64,000 nt of DNA from an uncultured Eubacteriales bacterium (lineage in GTDB: Bacteria; Bacillota; Clostridia; Tissierellales; Peptoniphilaceae): assembly GCA_900539225.1 (NCBI GenBank), contig UQBO01000004.1, positions 1-64,000 on the forward strand. The letters run 5' to 3'. Below are positions 16,788 through 26,562 of the stretch, piece after piece. Position 1 is the stretch's first letter, and each line of letters opens with the position of its first letter. The notes beneath the pieces were generated by a model. The model had not been told where the DNA came from. It made no database searches and saw nothing but the letters and a program-made list of their open reading frames with translations. The position numbers and the translations under genes were made by a program.

Positions 16788-16790
16788 TAT

Positions 16791-17498
16791 ATGGCTTATA
16801 AGAGGATCGTCTTAAAATTAAGTGGTGAGGCTTTAGCTGGTAGCGAAAAGACTGGTATCGATAACGAGGTTATCAAGTCAATCGCTAAAAGAGTAAAGAC
16901 TATAACAGAAATGGGTGTTGAAGTAGGTATAGTTGTTGGCGGAGGAAACTTCTGGAGAGGAAGAGACTCACTTAATATACAAAGAGCAACATCAGATTAT
17001 ATGGGCATGCTTGGCACTGTTATGAATGCACTTGCACTTCAAGATGCTTTAGAAAAGATGGATGTACTTACAAGAGTACAAACATCTATAGAAATGAGAG
17101 CTGTAGCAGAACCATATATAAGAAGAAGAGCAATTAGACAACTTGAAAAGAAGATGGTTGTTATATTTGCTGCAGGAACTGGTAATCCTTACTTTTCAAC
17201 AGATACAACTGCTGCACTTAGAGCTGCTGAAATCAATGCAGAGGCTATACTATTAGCAAAGAAGGGTGTAGACGGTATCTACGACAGCGATCCAAAGATT
17301 AATAAAGATGCGAAAAAGTTTGATAAATTATCTTATCTTGACATACTTAGCAAGAATTTAAAGATAATGGATGCAACAGCAACATCTTTATGTATGGATA
17401 ACAATATACCGCTAGTAGTATTCGGTATAGATGACCCTGATAACATAGTCAGAGTTGTTGAAGGTGAAAGGATAGGAACTATTGTAAAGGAGGATTAA
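16791..17498 (+). CDS. pyrH: UMP kinase
   Basis: Amino-acid-kinase-fold enzyme that phosphorylates UMP to UDP for pyrimidine nucleotide supply. The motifs LKLSGEAL, VGGGNFWRG, GTGNPYFSTDTTAALRA and GVDGIYDSDP are intact. Length is 235 aa. The start follows the tsf stop after three bases with only a weak ribosome-binding site, which suggests coupling to tsf translation. Confidence 0.98.
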   Translation: MAYKRIVLKLSGEALAGSEKTGIDNEVIKSIAKRVKTITEMGVEVGIVVGGGNFWRGRDSLNIQRATSDYMGMLGTVMNALALQDALEKMDVLTRVQTSIEMRAVAEPYIRRRAIRQLEKKMVVIFAAGTGNPYFSTDTTAALRAAEINAEAILLAKKGVDGIYDSDPKINKDAKKFDKLSYLDILSKNLKIMDATATSLCMDNNIPLVVFGIDDPDNIVRVVEGERIGTIVKED

Positions 17499-17499
17499 T

Positions 17500-18057
17500 A
17501 TGCCTGATAGATTTAGTCAAGAATATGAACCGAAGATGAATAAAACAATAGAAGTTTTTAAAGAAGATCTTAACTCAGTAAGGGCTGGCAGAGCTAACCC
17601 AGCACTACTTGATAAAATTGTGGTTAGCTATTATGGTGTAATGACTCCACTGCAACAACTTGCAAACGTTTCAGCACCTGAAGCAAGACTACTAGTTATT
17701 CAACCATATGATGCATCAACAATACCAGAAATAGAAAAAGAAATTCAAAAATCAGACATTGGTATAACACCGTCAAACGATGGCAAGCTTATTCGTTTAC
17801 CATTCCCTCAATTAACTGAGGACAGACGTAAAGAACTAACTAAGATAGTTTCTAAAAAAGGCGAAGATACTAAGATTATTATAAGAAATCTTAGAAGAGA
17901 CCTTATGGATACTATTAAGAAGGCTGAAAAAGATGGAGATATCAGTGAAGACGATAGAAAGACTTTTGAAGACGATGCTCAAAAATTAACTGATAAATAC
18001 ACTGATAAGATTGATGAGATTATAAAAGCTAAACAAGCAGAATTAATGGAAGTGTAA
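17500..18057 (+). CDS. frr: Ribosome recycling factor
   Basis: With EF-G it splits post-termination ribosomes. The family blocks RAGRANPALLDKI, YYGVMTPLQQLANVS and IRNLRRD are present. The length of 185 aa is usual. AAGGAGG lies within the end of pyrH. Confidence 0.98.
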   Translation: MPDRFSQEYEPKMNKTIEVFKEDLNSVRAGRANPALLDKIVVSYYGVMTPLQQLANVSAPEARLLVIQPYDASTIPEIEKEIQKSDIGITPSNDGKLIRLPFPQLTEDRRKELTKIVSKKGEDTKIIIRNLRRDLMDTIKKAEKDGDISEDDRKTFEDDAQKLTDKYTDKIDEIIKAKQAELMEV

Positions 18058-18062
18058 AATAT

Positions 18063-18092
18063 TAACCCCCCTCTTTATAGGGGGGTTATTTA
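18063..18092 (+). terminator. Hairpin between frr and uppS, probable (partial) terminator
   Basis: The perfect 9-bp arms taacccccc and ggggggtta close a short loop, followed by tttac and then the uppS ribosome-binding site. The T tract is short, so read-through into uppS is likely. Confidence 0.65.
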
Positions 18093-18105
18093 CAAGGAGA
18101 TAGTT

Positions 18106-18783
18106 ATGATTTTAAATCATGTAGCAATAATTATGGACGGCAATGGTAGATGGGCAAAGAAAAGAAATATGCCTAGAACTTATGGTCACAAAGAAGGTAT
18201 GAACAGGGTTATAGAGAATGTAAGGTACGCCTCAGATACAGGCATAAAATATCTTACTCTGTATGCGTTTTCTAAAGAAAATTGGAAGAGACCTAAGGAA
18301 GAAGTATCGTTTTTAATGAAGCTTATAATTATATATATTAACAGCCAAATTGATGAACTTGATAAGAACAATGTTAAGATCGTTGTATCTGGAGATTTGG
18401 ATGGAATATATCCTGACTCAAAAGCGGTTATAGATGGGGCAATTAAGAGAACATCTAAAAATACTGGCCTTGTTCTAAACATCTGCTTAAACTATGGCTC
18501 GAGAGATGAAATAATTAGGGCTATTAATCTTGCTAAAAAAGATAATAAGGAAATTAATTCTTATGAGGATTTAAAGGAATACTTCTACAACCCATGTATA
18601 CCAGATCCTGATTTAATAATCAGAACTAGTGGGGAAGAGAGGCTATCAAACTTTTTGCTTATGCAATCAGCATACAGCGAACTTTACTTTACTCAAAAAC
18701 TTTGGCCCGACTTTCATAAAGAAGATTTTAGAGAAGCACTAGATAACTTTGCTCTTAGACATAGAAGATATGGAGGAATATAA
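18106..18783 (+). CDS. uppS: Isoprenyl transferase (undecaprenyl diphosphate synthase family)
   Basis: Cis-prenyltransferase that makes the C55 lipid carrier precursor for cell-wall synthesis. The catalytic Asp11 is in IIMDGNGRWAKKR. YLTLYAFSKENWKRP, PDLIIRTSGEERLSNF and the YFTQKLWPDF block complete the family pattern. Length is 225 aa. AAGGAGA precedes ATG. It overlaps cdsA by one base. Confidence 0.97.
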   Translation: MILNHVAIIMDGNGRWAKKRNMPRTYGHKEGMNRVIENVRYASDTGIKYLTLYAFSKENWKRPKEEVSFLMKLIIIYINSQIDELDKNNVKIVVSGDLDGIYPDSKAVIDGAIKRTSKNTGLVLNICLNYGSRDEIIRAINLAKKDNKEINSYEDLKEYFYNPCIPDPDLIIRTSGEERLSNFLLMQSAYSELYFTQKLWPDFHKEDFREALDNFALRHRRYGGI

Positions 18784-19547
18784 TGAAGAGTTTTTTTAAA
18801 AGACTAGCTACATCAGTAGTGGTTTTATTACTACTTATATTAATAATTTATGACATGAACCATATCTATAGATTTGGTATGTTCTTATGCGCCTCTATTG
18901 CTTCATATGAAGTCTTACACATGATGGCAGATTCAAGAAAGAATTTGTCTTATGCTCTAGCTATCTTACTTAATATTTTAGTTTATATTAATACTTATAC
19001 AAACACATTTCCAAATGAATACATATTTATGATGATGAGTATAATATTTTCAATCATAAGTGTTGTGGATGAAAAGTTTTCATCAAGAACATTTGTAAGT
19101 TTGATATTTACAACATATTTTATAATATTTCCATTCTCGATCTTCTACAACTTTATTGATAGGGATAAACTCATACTAATATTTTTAATTGCCATATCAA
19201 GTGATGTATTTGCTTATGTCTTTGGATCGCTTTTTGGAAAGCATAAACTTATCGAAAGGATAAGCCCTAATAAAACTATAGAAGGCTCTGTTGGCTCATA
19301 CATCATAACTGTAGCGATTACATATTTTTATACAAGGTACTTTAATCTAAATTTAAATCCTTATTATTATATAGGTTTAATTTTAGCGCCTGTTGTTGCG
19401 CAATTTGGCGATTTAATATTTTCAAAGCTTAAAAGATATTATAATATTAAGGATTACGGTTACATATTCCCAGGACATGGAGGCATTATGGATCGATTTG
19501 ACAGTGTTTTACTCGTATGTCCGTTCGTACTAATATGTTTTTTTTAA
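18783..19547 (+). CDS. cdsA: Phosphatidate cytidylyltransferase
   Basis: Integral membrane enzyme that makes CDP-diacylglycerol from phosphatidic acid and CTP. Several hydrophobic segments cover most of the protein. The C-terminal signature SKLKR...KDYG...PGHGGIMDRFD is present. Length is 254 aa. The ATG overlaps the uppS stop (TAATG), with TGGAGGA upstream. Confidence 0.96.
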   Translation: MKSFFKRLATSVVVLLLLILIIYDMNHIYRFGMFLCASIASYEVLHMMADSRKNLSYALAILLNILVYINTYTNTFPNEYIFMMMSIIFSIISVVDEKFSSRTFVSLIFTTYFIIFPFSIFYNFIDRDKLILIFLIAISSDVFAYVFGSLFGKHKLIERISPNKTIEGSVGSYIITVAITYFYTRYFNLNLNPYYYIGLILAPVVAQFGDLIFSKLKRYYNIKDYGYIFPGHGGIMDRFDSVLLVCPFVLICFF

Positions 19548-19561
19548 GGAGAAATTTATAG

Positions 19562-20581
19562 ATGAGTATAATAGTAGCAATTTTAGTATTTTTAGTTTTA
19601 GTAACAATTCATGAATTTGGTCACTTTATTGTGGCTAAGTGGGCTGGCATCAAGGTTAATGAATTTGCCGTGGGTATGGGCCCAGCAATATTCAAAAAGC
19701 AAAAAGGAGAGACCCTTTACTCGCTTAGAGCCTTTCCGCTTGGCGGCTACTGTGCTATGGAAGGTGAGGACGAAGATAGCTCTGACGAAAGAAGTTTTGA
19801 CAATGCAAAAGCATATAAGAGACTTGTGGTTATACTAGCAGGTGCTTTTATGAATATAGTTTTAGCTATATTAGCTTTTTTAATTGTTAATATGCAAAGC
19901 GGATATACAGATTTGAGAATTGATAAAATCGAAGCAGATTCACCTGCATATATAGCCGGTATACAAGAAAATGACGAAATAATTTCATATAATGGTAAAA
20001 AGCCACTACTATTCTTAGAATTAAGAAATATGATTATTAATTCAAATAATGAAAGTGATACTCTTAAAGTAAAAAGAGATGGAGAACTCATAGACATAGA
20101 AGTAAAACCTGAACTGGCTACAATTGAAGACGATGGTCAAGTTATTGAGTATAAAAAACTTGGCATAATGCCTAAGGTAAGTTATGATTTTTTAGGCTCA
20201 TTTAAAGAGAGTATAAATACATGTAGATACGCTTACAGATCTATGTTTGAATTTTTAGGAAGAGCATTTAAAGGCAAAGTAAAAAAGAATGAAGTTTCAG
20301 GACCAGTTGTTATCATTAAGACCATATCAAGTGCAGCTAAAGTCGGATTTAGTTCTGTTATGTTCTTACTCGGTTTAATTAGTATAAACCTTGCCTTCTT
20401 TAATCTATTGCCATTCCCAGCTTTAGACGGGGGAAAGGCTGTGTTTATCCTATTTGAAATGATAACTGGCATAAAGCCAAATAAAAAAGTGGAATACATT
20501 GTGAACATCATTGGATTTTCACTTCTAATGCTTTTATTCTTATTTGTAACATATAACGATATCAAAGGATTGATTAAATGA
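19562..20581 (+). CDS. rseP: RIP metalloprotease RseP (site-2 protease family)
   Basis: Membrane zinc protease that cuts substrate proteins within the membrane. The zinc motif HEFGH is at residues 18-22 in the first membrane helix. A PDZ domain spans about residues 105-180. The LLPFPALDGG motif with the third zinc ligand is near residue 280. Length is 339 aa. In this gene order dxr normally lies between cdsA and rseP, but here the gap is only 14 bases and dxr is absent. Confidence 0.96.
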   Translation: MSIIVAILVFLVLVTIHEFGHFIVAKWAGIKVNEFAVGMGPAIFKKQKGETLYSLRAFPLGGYCAMEGEDEDSSDERSFDNAKAYKRLVVILAGAFMNIVLAILAFLIVNMQSGYTDLRIDKIEADSPAYIAGIQENDEIISYNGKKPLLFLELRNMIINSNNESDTLKVKRDGELIDIEVKPELATIEDDGQVIEYKKLGIMPKVSYDFLGSFKESINTCRYAYRSMFEFLGRAFKGKVKKNEVSGPVVIIKTISSAAKVGFSSVMFLLGLISINLAFFNLLPFPALDGGKAVFILFEMITGIKPNKKVEYIVNIIGFSLLMLLFLFVTYNDIKGLIK

Positions 20582-21630
20582 TAGTTAGAAAGAAAACAAA
20601 AAAAATATTTGTTGGCGGAGTTGCCATAGGTGGCGATTCGCCTATAACAATACAATCGATGACAAATACTGATACTAAAGATATTGAAGCGACTGTTAAA
20701 CAAGTTATTGACATGGAAAATCATGGACTAGATATAATAAGGATGGCCGTAAACGACGAAGAAGACGCTAAGGCTATAAACGAAATAAAGAAAAAAATTC
20801 ATGTTCCAGTCATCGCCGACATACAATTTGATTATAAACTTGCACTAATGGCGGCAAGAGAGGGCTACGATTGCATAAGAATAAATCCTGGCAATCTTAA
20901 TTCAGAGGCCGAGCTTAGAGAAATAGTCGAAATATGCAAAGATAAGAATTTGCCTATAAGAGTAGGAGCAAATTCTGGATCTATTTCTAAAAAAATACTA
21001 GATAAATACAAGGGCCTTAATGAAAATTCCTTAGTTTACGGAGCTCTTGAACAAGTTGAGATGCTTAATAAACTTGATTTTTATAATATAAAAGTTTCTA
21101 TAAAGTCATCAGATGTAAATACATGCATCGATGCAAATAGATTGTTCTCAAGTCTATGTGACTATCCACTTCATCTAGGACTAACAGAAGCAGGCTCACC
21201 ATCCGTTGGTATAGTTAAATCATCTATTGCCATAGGAACGCTTCTTAAAGACGGTATAGGCGACACTATACGCGTATCACTAACATCTGATTCAATTGAG
21301 GAAGTTATAGCCGCTAAGAAGATTCTGAGCGCTTTGGACATACGTAGAGACTCAGTAAACCTTGTTTCGTGTCCTACATGTGCTAGAACTAAGATAAATA
21401 TCATACCTATAGTTGAAGAGCTAGAGCCACTACTTGCTAATATAAAAAAAGATTTAACGGTAGCTGTAATGGGTTGCCCGGTTAATGGACCTGGTGAAGC
21501 TAAAATCGCTGATATAGGGATAAGCATGAGCAAAGAATTTGCTTACCTATTTAAAAAGGGTAAGGTTATAAAAAAGCTTGATAGAAGTGAAGTAGTAGAA
21601 GAGCTCTTAAAAGAAATCGAAAGAATGTGA
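20578..21630 (+). CDS. ispG: 4-hydroxy-3-methylbut-2-enyl diphosphate synthase (flavodoxin/ferredoxin)
   Basis: [4Fe-4S] enzyme of the methylerythritol phosphate route to isoprenoids, making HMBPP from MEcPP. The N-terminal TIM barrel begins VGGVAIGGDSPITIQSMTNT. Cluster cysteines are in SCPTCARTK and MGCPVNGPGEA. Length is 350 aa. It overlaps rseP by four bases (ATGA). The last MEP enzyme, IspH, is fused to S1 at 38245. Confidence 0.98.
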   Translation: MIVRKKTKKIFVGGVAIGGDSPITIQSMTNTDTKDIEATVKQVIDMENHGLDIIRMAVNDEEDAKAINEIKKKIHVPVIADIQFDYKLALMAAREGYDCIRINPGNLNSEAELREIVEICKDKNLPIRVGANSGSISKKILDKYKGLNENSLVYGALEQVEMLNKLDFYNIKVSIKSSDVNTCIDANRLFSSLCDYPLHLGLTEAGSPSVGIVKSSIAIGTLLKDGIGDTIRVSLTSDSIEEVIAAKKILSALDIRRDSVNLVSCPTCARTKINIIPIVEELEPLLANIKKDLTVAVMGCPVNGPGEAKIADIGISMSKEFAYLFKKGKVIKKLDRSEVVEELLKEIERM

Positions 21631-21634
21631 AGCA

Positions 21635-24600
21635 ATGATGAAATTATTTAAACCTGAAGAACTGAATATTAATATAGATTTTCTTTCAAATGAAGATAAG
21701 ATATTTTTTGAAAGCCCTGTGCTTAAAGATAAGACACTTAAAATAACTTACTATTATAATTTGAAAGATCAAAGTCTAAGCCAAAAAGTAGATGAATTAA
21801 TTAAGTCTACTTTTTTAAAATTCTCTTTATCAGATGTAAATATTAATGCGGTAAGATATACAAAGTGCAATGAATATTTTGACGCGATAAGATATGAATT
21901 TACTGATATTGATGATAAATCATTTAACTGTGAAGACTGTGATAATGTATATACATTTACACTTGATAATCAGCTTTTGTTAGATAGCTTCAATGCAAAT
22001 CCATATTTAGAATTAATGAGGTCTTTATGCTCAAGCTTTGAGGGTAAAACTATAAAAACTAAATGCAAAGAGATTATTATTAATAAGGAAGAATTTATTG
22101 ATCAATTAAAGAGCAATGCCGAACATATAAGTGAAAACTTTAAAATTGTAAAAGAAGAAAAGAAAAAGAGTGAGCCAAGCGCTGAATCGAGCGGAAAGAA
22201 ATCATTCTTCAGAAAGAAAAAAGAAATTGATAAGAACAAATGTATTAAAATAAAAGACATTAGCTCGGATATGGACTTTATTACTATACAAGGGGAAGTA
22301 TTTGAGTATGAATTTGTTGATAGAGATGAATACGCTTTACTTAAGTTTGCCGTTGATGATGGTGAAGAGGCTATAAGAGTTAGTAAATTCATTAGAAAGA
22401 AAAAAGAAGGTCAATATGACTATGACTATGATATAGAAAATGGAGTAAAGCTATACCTTTGCGGCAATGTTAATCTCTTCCAAAATATAATGAGCATAAA
22501 GATATATAGCTATGAAATTATTAATAAAGAAAAATTAGATGAAGCTGAAGAAGATATTAAAAGGGTAGAGATCGGTCTTCACACAAAAATGTCAAGCCAA
22601 GAAGGCTTCATATCAGCAAAAGAATACTTTAAAGAAGCCAAAAAGAGAGGCTACGAGTCCATTGGTTTTATGGACAAATATGTTGTACAAAGCTATCCGG
22701 AGATTATGGACGCAGCTATAGAAACAGGCATTAAGCCTCTATATGGTGTTGAAGCGAATTTATTTGACGATACAAAATCGCTAGTTAATAATTACAAAGG
22801 AGATAATAAGAATACCTTTGTTGTTTTTGACGTGGAAACAACTGGATTTTCAGCTATTGACGACAGAATTATTGAAATGGGTGCCGTGAAGATACAAGAT
22901 GGTAAGGTCATAGATAATTTCTCTGAATTTACTGATCCAGGCTTTCACATACCATATAGAATAACTGAGTTAACAACAATTGATGATGCGACAGTAGCAG
23001 GCTGTCCATCTTTCGATGAACTATTAGAAAAGTTTATGGACTTTTGTAAAGACTCAGTTCTTGTTGCTCACAACGCTGAGTTCGATATTTCATTTATTAA
23101 AAGCTCAATGCATAGAAAAGGCGTTAAATTTGATTTTGAATATATCGATACGCTTGAACTATCTAGATATTTACTTCCAGATTTAAAAAAGCATAAACTT
23201 GACACATTAACATCTTTATTCAACATAACTCTAGAAAATCATCACAGAGCCATTGACGATGCTACTGCAACTGGCTTTGTCTTCTTAAAGCTCATTGATT
23301 TATTAAAAGAACAAGACTGTAATGATCTAGAAGCTTTGTCGAAAATAAAGTCAAATAACTATTACAATGTTTATAAAATATCAATATTTGCTACAAATCT
23401 AGTGGGTTTAAAAAATCTATATAGACTTATTTCACTATCACATATCGATAATTATAATAGACAGCCAATAGTATATAAAAGCCAAATAGATGCAAACAGA
23501 GAAGGGCTTTTAATCGGAAGCGGCACTTATAATGGCCCTATATATAATGCTTGTATTAGATGTGAAGAAAACGATAGATTAAAAGAGATGATGAAGTATT
23601 TTGACTTTATCGAACTTCAGTCAATAGATCAATATCTATACTTGATTGAAGATGAAAGTCTTCATGAAATGGACTCTATCAAAAATATTAACAGAAGAAT
23701 ATATGATAATGCAAAAGAACTTGATATACCTGTCCTTGCTAATGGTGATGTTTACTATATAGATCAAAGTGACAGTGTATATAGATCTGTTCTGGTATTT
23801 AATAGAAAAAACTTTGTAGGAAGCAGAAAAGAGTGTAATAACACCGATCATTATTTTAAAACTACTAAAGAACTTTTAAAGAATTTTCCGTATTTAAGCG
23901 CAGAAGAAGCTAAGGAAATTGTTATTGATAATACTCTTGCATTTTCAGAAAAATTTGAAAATTTCAGACCAATTCCTAAGGATACCTTCCCGCCATTTAT
24001 AGAAAATTCTGATAAAGACTTAAGGGACTGCTGCTATAATAAAGCAACGAGCATATATGGAGATCCTCTTCCTGAAATTGTCAAGAAGAGACTTGATAAG
24101 GAGCTTGATTCAATAATTGGTAATGGTTATGCGGTTCTATACATCATAGCAAGAAAACTTATTTTGCAATCAAATGCTGATGGTTATGTAGTTGGCTCTA
24201 GAGGCTCTGTTGGTTCATCATTTGCAGCAACAATGAGTGATATAACTGAAGTAAATCCACTTATACCTCACTATGTTTGCCCAAATTGTAAGCACAGTGA
24301 ATTTGTTGATAATCCGAAATATGACTCAGGCTTTGACCTTCCTCGTAAAAACTGTCCTGTATGTTCACATGAGATGAATAGGGATGGACAAAAGATACCA
24401 TTCGAGGTTTTCCTAGGCTTTAACGGTGATAAAGAGCCAGATATAGATCTAAACTTTGCTGGCGATTATCAACTTACAGCTCATAAAAATACTGAAAAGA
24501 TATTTGGCGAAAACTTTGTCTTTAGAGCAGGTACTATTGGTACGCTAGCTGATAAGACTGCTGCCGCTTGTATCTTAGACTATCTTGAAAAGAAAAATAA

Positions 24601-25888
24601 GAGTATTTCTTATTTGCATGCAATGTTCTTAAGCAAGAGGATAAAAGGCTCAAAGAGAACAACTGGCCAACATGCTGGTGGGGTAATGGTAGTTCCTAAA
24701 AATAAGAGCATACTAGACTTTACTCCAGTACAAAAACCTGCTGATGATATGAGAACTGATATAATAACAACTCATTTTGATTATCACTCGATAAGCGGTA
24801 AGATACTAAAACTTGACCTACTTGGTCATGATGTTCCAAACATAATCAAAAATCTTGAAGACTTAACTAATACCAAAATTGAAGATATATCTTTTGACGA
24901 TGAAAAAGTACTATCACTCTTCTCATCAACAGAGGCCTTAGGTATTAATAGCGATGATTTAAAGTTTGGCGTTGGCACTATTGCCATACCTGAATTTGGT
25001 ACAAACTTCGTTAGAGGTATGCTTAAAGATACCAAGCCAAAAACATTCTCAGACTTAGTAAGAATAAGTGGTCTTTCACATGGTACAAACGTGTGGAACA
25101 GTAATGCTGAAAAGCTTGTAAATGAGATGAACGTACCGATGTCTGAAGTTATTTCTACAAGAGACGACATCATGAACCAATTGATTGATGCTGGTATGGA
25201 TAAATCTACAGCATTCAAAATTATGGAGTTCGTTAGAAAAGGAAAACCATTAATACAAAAGAAAATAGTCGACAATGAAACTATAATTATAAATTATGAG
25301 GATGAGATTAAAAAGTATCCACTTCCTGAGTGGTATCTTGACAGCTGTCATAAGATATCTTATCTATTCCCAAAGGCGCACGCAGCGGCCTATGTTATGA
25401 TGAGCTATAGACTTGCTTGGTACAAGGTATATTACCCACAAGCGTTTTATGCAACATACTTTACACAAAAAATAAATGACTTTGATTATGATGCTCTTGT
25501 CCATAGACTTGAAAATTTGGATGCCTTAGTAAGAGAGATTGCCCAAAATCCTCATCCAAAGAAAAAAGATGAGGACCTATTGTCATTAGCAGAAGTAGTT
25601 AAAGAGATGGAGCTAAGAAATATTAAGATAGCACCAATTGATCTAGATAAATCACTAGCTACAAAGTTTACTGTTATCGATGGGGAAATCATTCCGCCAT
25701 TTACAGTTATAGCTGGACTTGGTAAAGACCCTGCTAATAATATTATAAGGGAGAGAGAGATTAAAGAGTTTAACTCCATTGAGGACTTCCAAAAGAGGAC
25801 TCAAGTAAATGCTACGGTAATCGCATATTTAAAATCAATTAATTTTTTTAAAGACATGCATGATACCAATCAAATAAGCTTATTTTAA
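21635..25888 (+). CDS. polC: DNA polymerase III PolC-type, alpha subunit with 3'-5' exonuclease
   Basis: Main replicative polymerase of low-GC Gram-positives. The order is an N-terminal domain, an OB-fold (about 215-300), then a PHP domain interrupted by a DEDD exonuclease that begins at FDVETTGF (Asp399) and ends near residue 560. The polymerase core follows, with a zinc-binding CPNC...CPVC segment around residues 880-905. The stretch PDIDLNFAGDYQ holds palm-domain acidic residues. The length of 1417 aa is usual. Two ATG codons (21635, 21638) are possible. proS, often next to polC, is absent. A new promoter overlaps the stop codon region. Confidence 0.98.
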   Translation: MMKLFKPEELNINIDFLSNEDKIFFESPVLKDKTLKITYYYNLKDQSLSQKVDELIKSTFLKFSLSDVNINAVRYTKCNEYFDAIRYEFTDIDDKSFNCEDCDNVYTFTLDNQLLLDSFNANPYLELMRSLCSSFEGKTIKTKCKEIIINKEEFIDQLKSNAEHISENFKIVKEEKKKSEPSAESSGKKSFFRKKKEIDKNKCIKIKDISSDMDFITIQGEVFEYEFVDRDEYALLKFAVDDGEEAIRVSKFIRKKKEGQYDYDYDIENGVKLYLCGNVNLFQNIMSIKIYSYEIINKEKLDEAEEDIKRVEIGLHTKMSSQEGFISAKEYFKEAKKRGYESIGFMDKYVVQSYPEIMDAAIETGIKPLYGVEANLFDDTKSLVNNYKGDNKNTFVVFDVETTGFSAIDDRIIEMGAVKIQDGKVIDNFSEFTDPGFHIPYRITELTTIDDATVAGCPSFDELLEKFMDFCKDSVLVAHNAEFDISFIKSSMHRKGVKFDFEYIDTLELSRYLLPDLKKHKLDTLTSLFNITLENHHRAIDDATATGFVFLKLIDLLKEQDCNDLEALSKIKSNNYYNVYKISIFATNLVGLKNLYRLISLSHIDNYNRQPIVYKSQIDANREGLLIGSGTYNGPIYNACIRCEENDRLKEMMKYFDFIELQSIDQYLYLIEDESLHEMDSIKNINRRIYDNAKELDIPVLANGDVYYIDQSDSVYRSVLVFNRKNFVGSRKECNNTDHYFKTTKELLKNFPYLSAEEAKEIVIDNTLAFSEKFENFRPIPKDTFPPFIENSDKDLRDCCYNKATSIYGDPLPEIVKKRLDKELDSIIGNGYAVLYIIARKLILQSNADGYVVGSRGSVGSSFAATMSDITEVNPLIPHYVCPNCKHSEFVDNPKYDSGFDLPRKNCPVCSHEMNRDGQKIPFEVFLGFNGDKEPDIDLNFAGDYQLTAHKNTEKIFGENFVFRAGTIGTLADKTAAACILDYLEKKNKSISYLHAMFLSKRIKGSKRTTGQHAGGVMVVPKNKSILDFTPVQKPADDMRTDIITTHFDYHSISGKILKLDLLGHDVPNIIKNLEDLTNTKIEDISFDDEKVLSLFSSTEALGINSDDLKFGVGTIAIPEFGTNFVRGMLKDTKPKTFSDLVRISGLSHGTNVWNSNAEKLVNEMNVPMSEVISTRDDIMNQLIDAGMDKSTAFKIMEFVRKGKPLIQKKIVDNETIIINYEDEIKKYPLPEWYLDSCHKISYLFPKAHAAAYVMMSYRLAWYKVYYPQAFYATYFTQKINDFDYDALVHRLENLDALVREIAQNPHPKKKDEDLLSLAEVVKEMELRNIKIAPIDLDKSLATKFTVIDGEIIPPFTVIAGLGKDPANNIIREREIKEFNSIEDFQKRTQVNATVIAYLKSINFFKDMHDTNQISLF

Positions 25889-25917
25889 TTGACAAAATAT
25901 ATCTATTATAGTATAAT
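25889..25917 (+). promoter_or_regulatory. Consensus promoter of the OLE-type noncoding RNA
   Basis: TTGACA (25889-25894), exactly 17 bases, TATAAT (25912-25917): a full-consensus sigma-A promoter starting on the base after the polC stop. Predicted transcription start is near 25924. Confidence 0.88.
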
Positions 25918-25923
25918 TGTCAT

Positions 25924-26494
25924 AGTGGTGTAGTATTCTAGTCAGTATTCTATATCATGAAGGCGGGGCTAAAAATCCGCCAAAGAGCGTATCGATGAAG
26001 TTCTTGATTTGTGCTTGTGACGCCCAGTCATGGGCATTCTTTGAGAGTAAGGCAGATGGGGCGATCTACAACGGCATGTAGGCGTTGACCCTGCTGTCGC
26101 GGAGGCGTAAGATTATCTTATGTAGACCTATTTTTTTAAATAGTGTAGCTTGCCTTGAGTGATCTAGTGCGGATGATAAGGTCTTTTTATTGAACTTGTG
26201 GCCAAAGATCAATAAAAAAAGTTATCGAAACCTAAATTGCAAAAGAGGCTAAGGATATAAAATACTGTTTGGGAAAACTTCTAGACTAAATCGTAAGATG
26301 ACTAAAAAGGGATTACAGTGCGGACTAAGTGGCAATCCAGTATTATATTTGGCGACAATATAATTACTAAATTAATGGGAAACCGCTATGATTGGTGACA
26401 TATAGCCTTAGTAAGGGAAAACCAACTGGACCTAAGCCGTAATATTTACTTTTTTAGTTTCCACTAAGCTGATAGATTACTATCAGCTTTTTTT
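25924..26494 (+). ncRNA. ole: Probable OLE RNA (ornate, large, extremophilic RNA)
   Basis: About 570 bases without a credible reading frame, bounded by a consensus promoter and a perfect intrinsic terminator. Many local helices are visible: ggcgg/ccgcc (25962-25981), gccca/tgggc, ctaca/tgtag, ctattt/aaatag, a long ttttattga/tcaataaaa stem, ggatt/aatcc and attatat/atataat. Such size and density fit a large structured RNA. The assignment to OLE rests mainly on context: the next gene is an OapA-like membrane protein, then tlyA and recN, the locus described for OLE in Bacillus halodurans. RNase P RNA, tmRNA and a group II intron were considered and do not fit. OLE RNP complexes sit at the membrane and are linked to magnesium, cold and alcohol tolerance. 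Confidence 0.83.
26466..26494 (+). terminator. Terminator of the OLE-type RNA
   Basis: The perfect 10-bp arms aagctgatag and ctatcagctt with an ATTA loop run into seven T residues. Confidence 0.92.
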
Positions 26495-26562
26495 GTTGTA
26501 TATAAGCTTTGTTTATGGTATAATAACAATGTAATTACGATTAATTATAAGGGGTGTAAGAA

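Noticed and set aside
19611..19838. Second-frame 75-residue frame inside rseP
   Set aside because: It lies wholly within the conserved zinc-protease coding region and has no ribosome-binding site or recognisable content.
25924..26494. RNase P RNA, tmRNA or group II intron instead of OLE RNA
   Set aside because: The conserved RNase P core, tmRNA ends and peptide tag, and intron domain V or a reverse transcriptase were not recognised. The neighbouring genes fit OLE.
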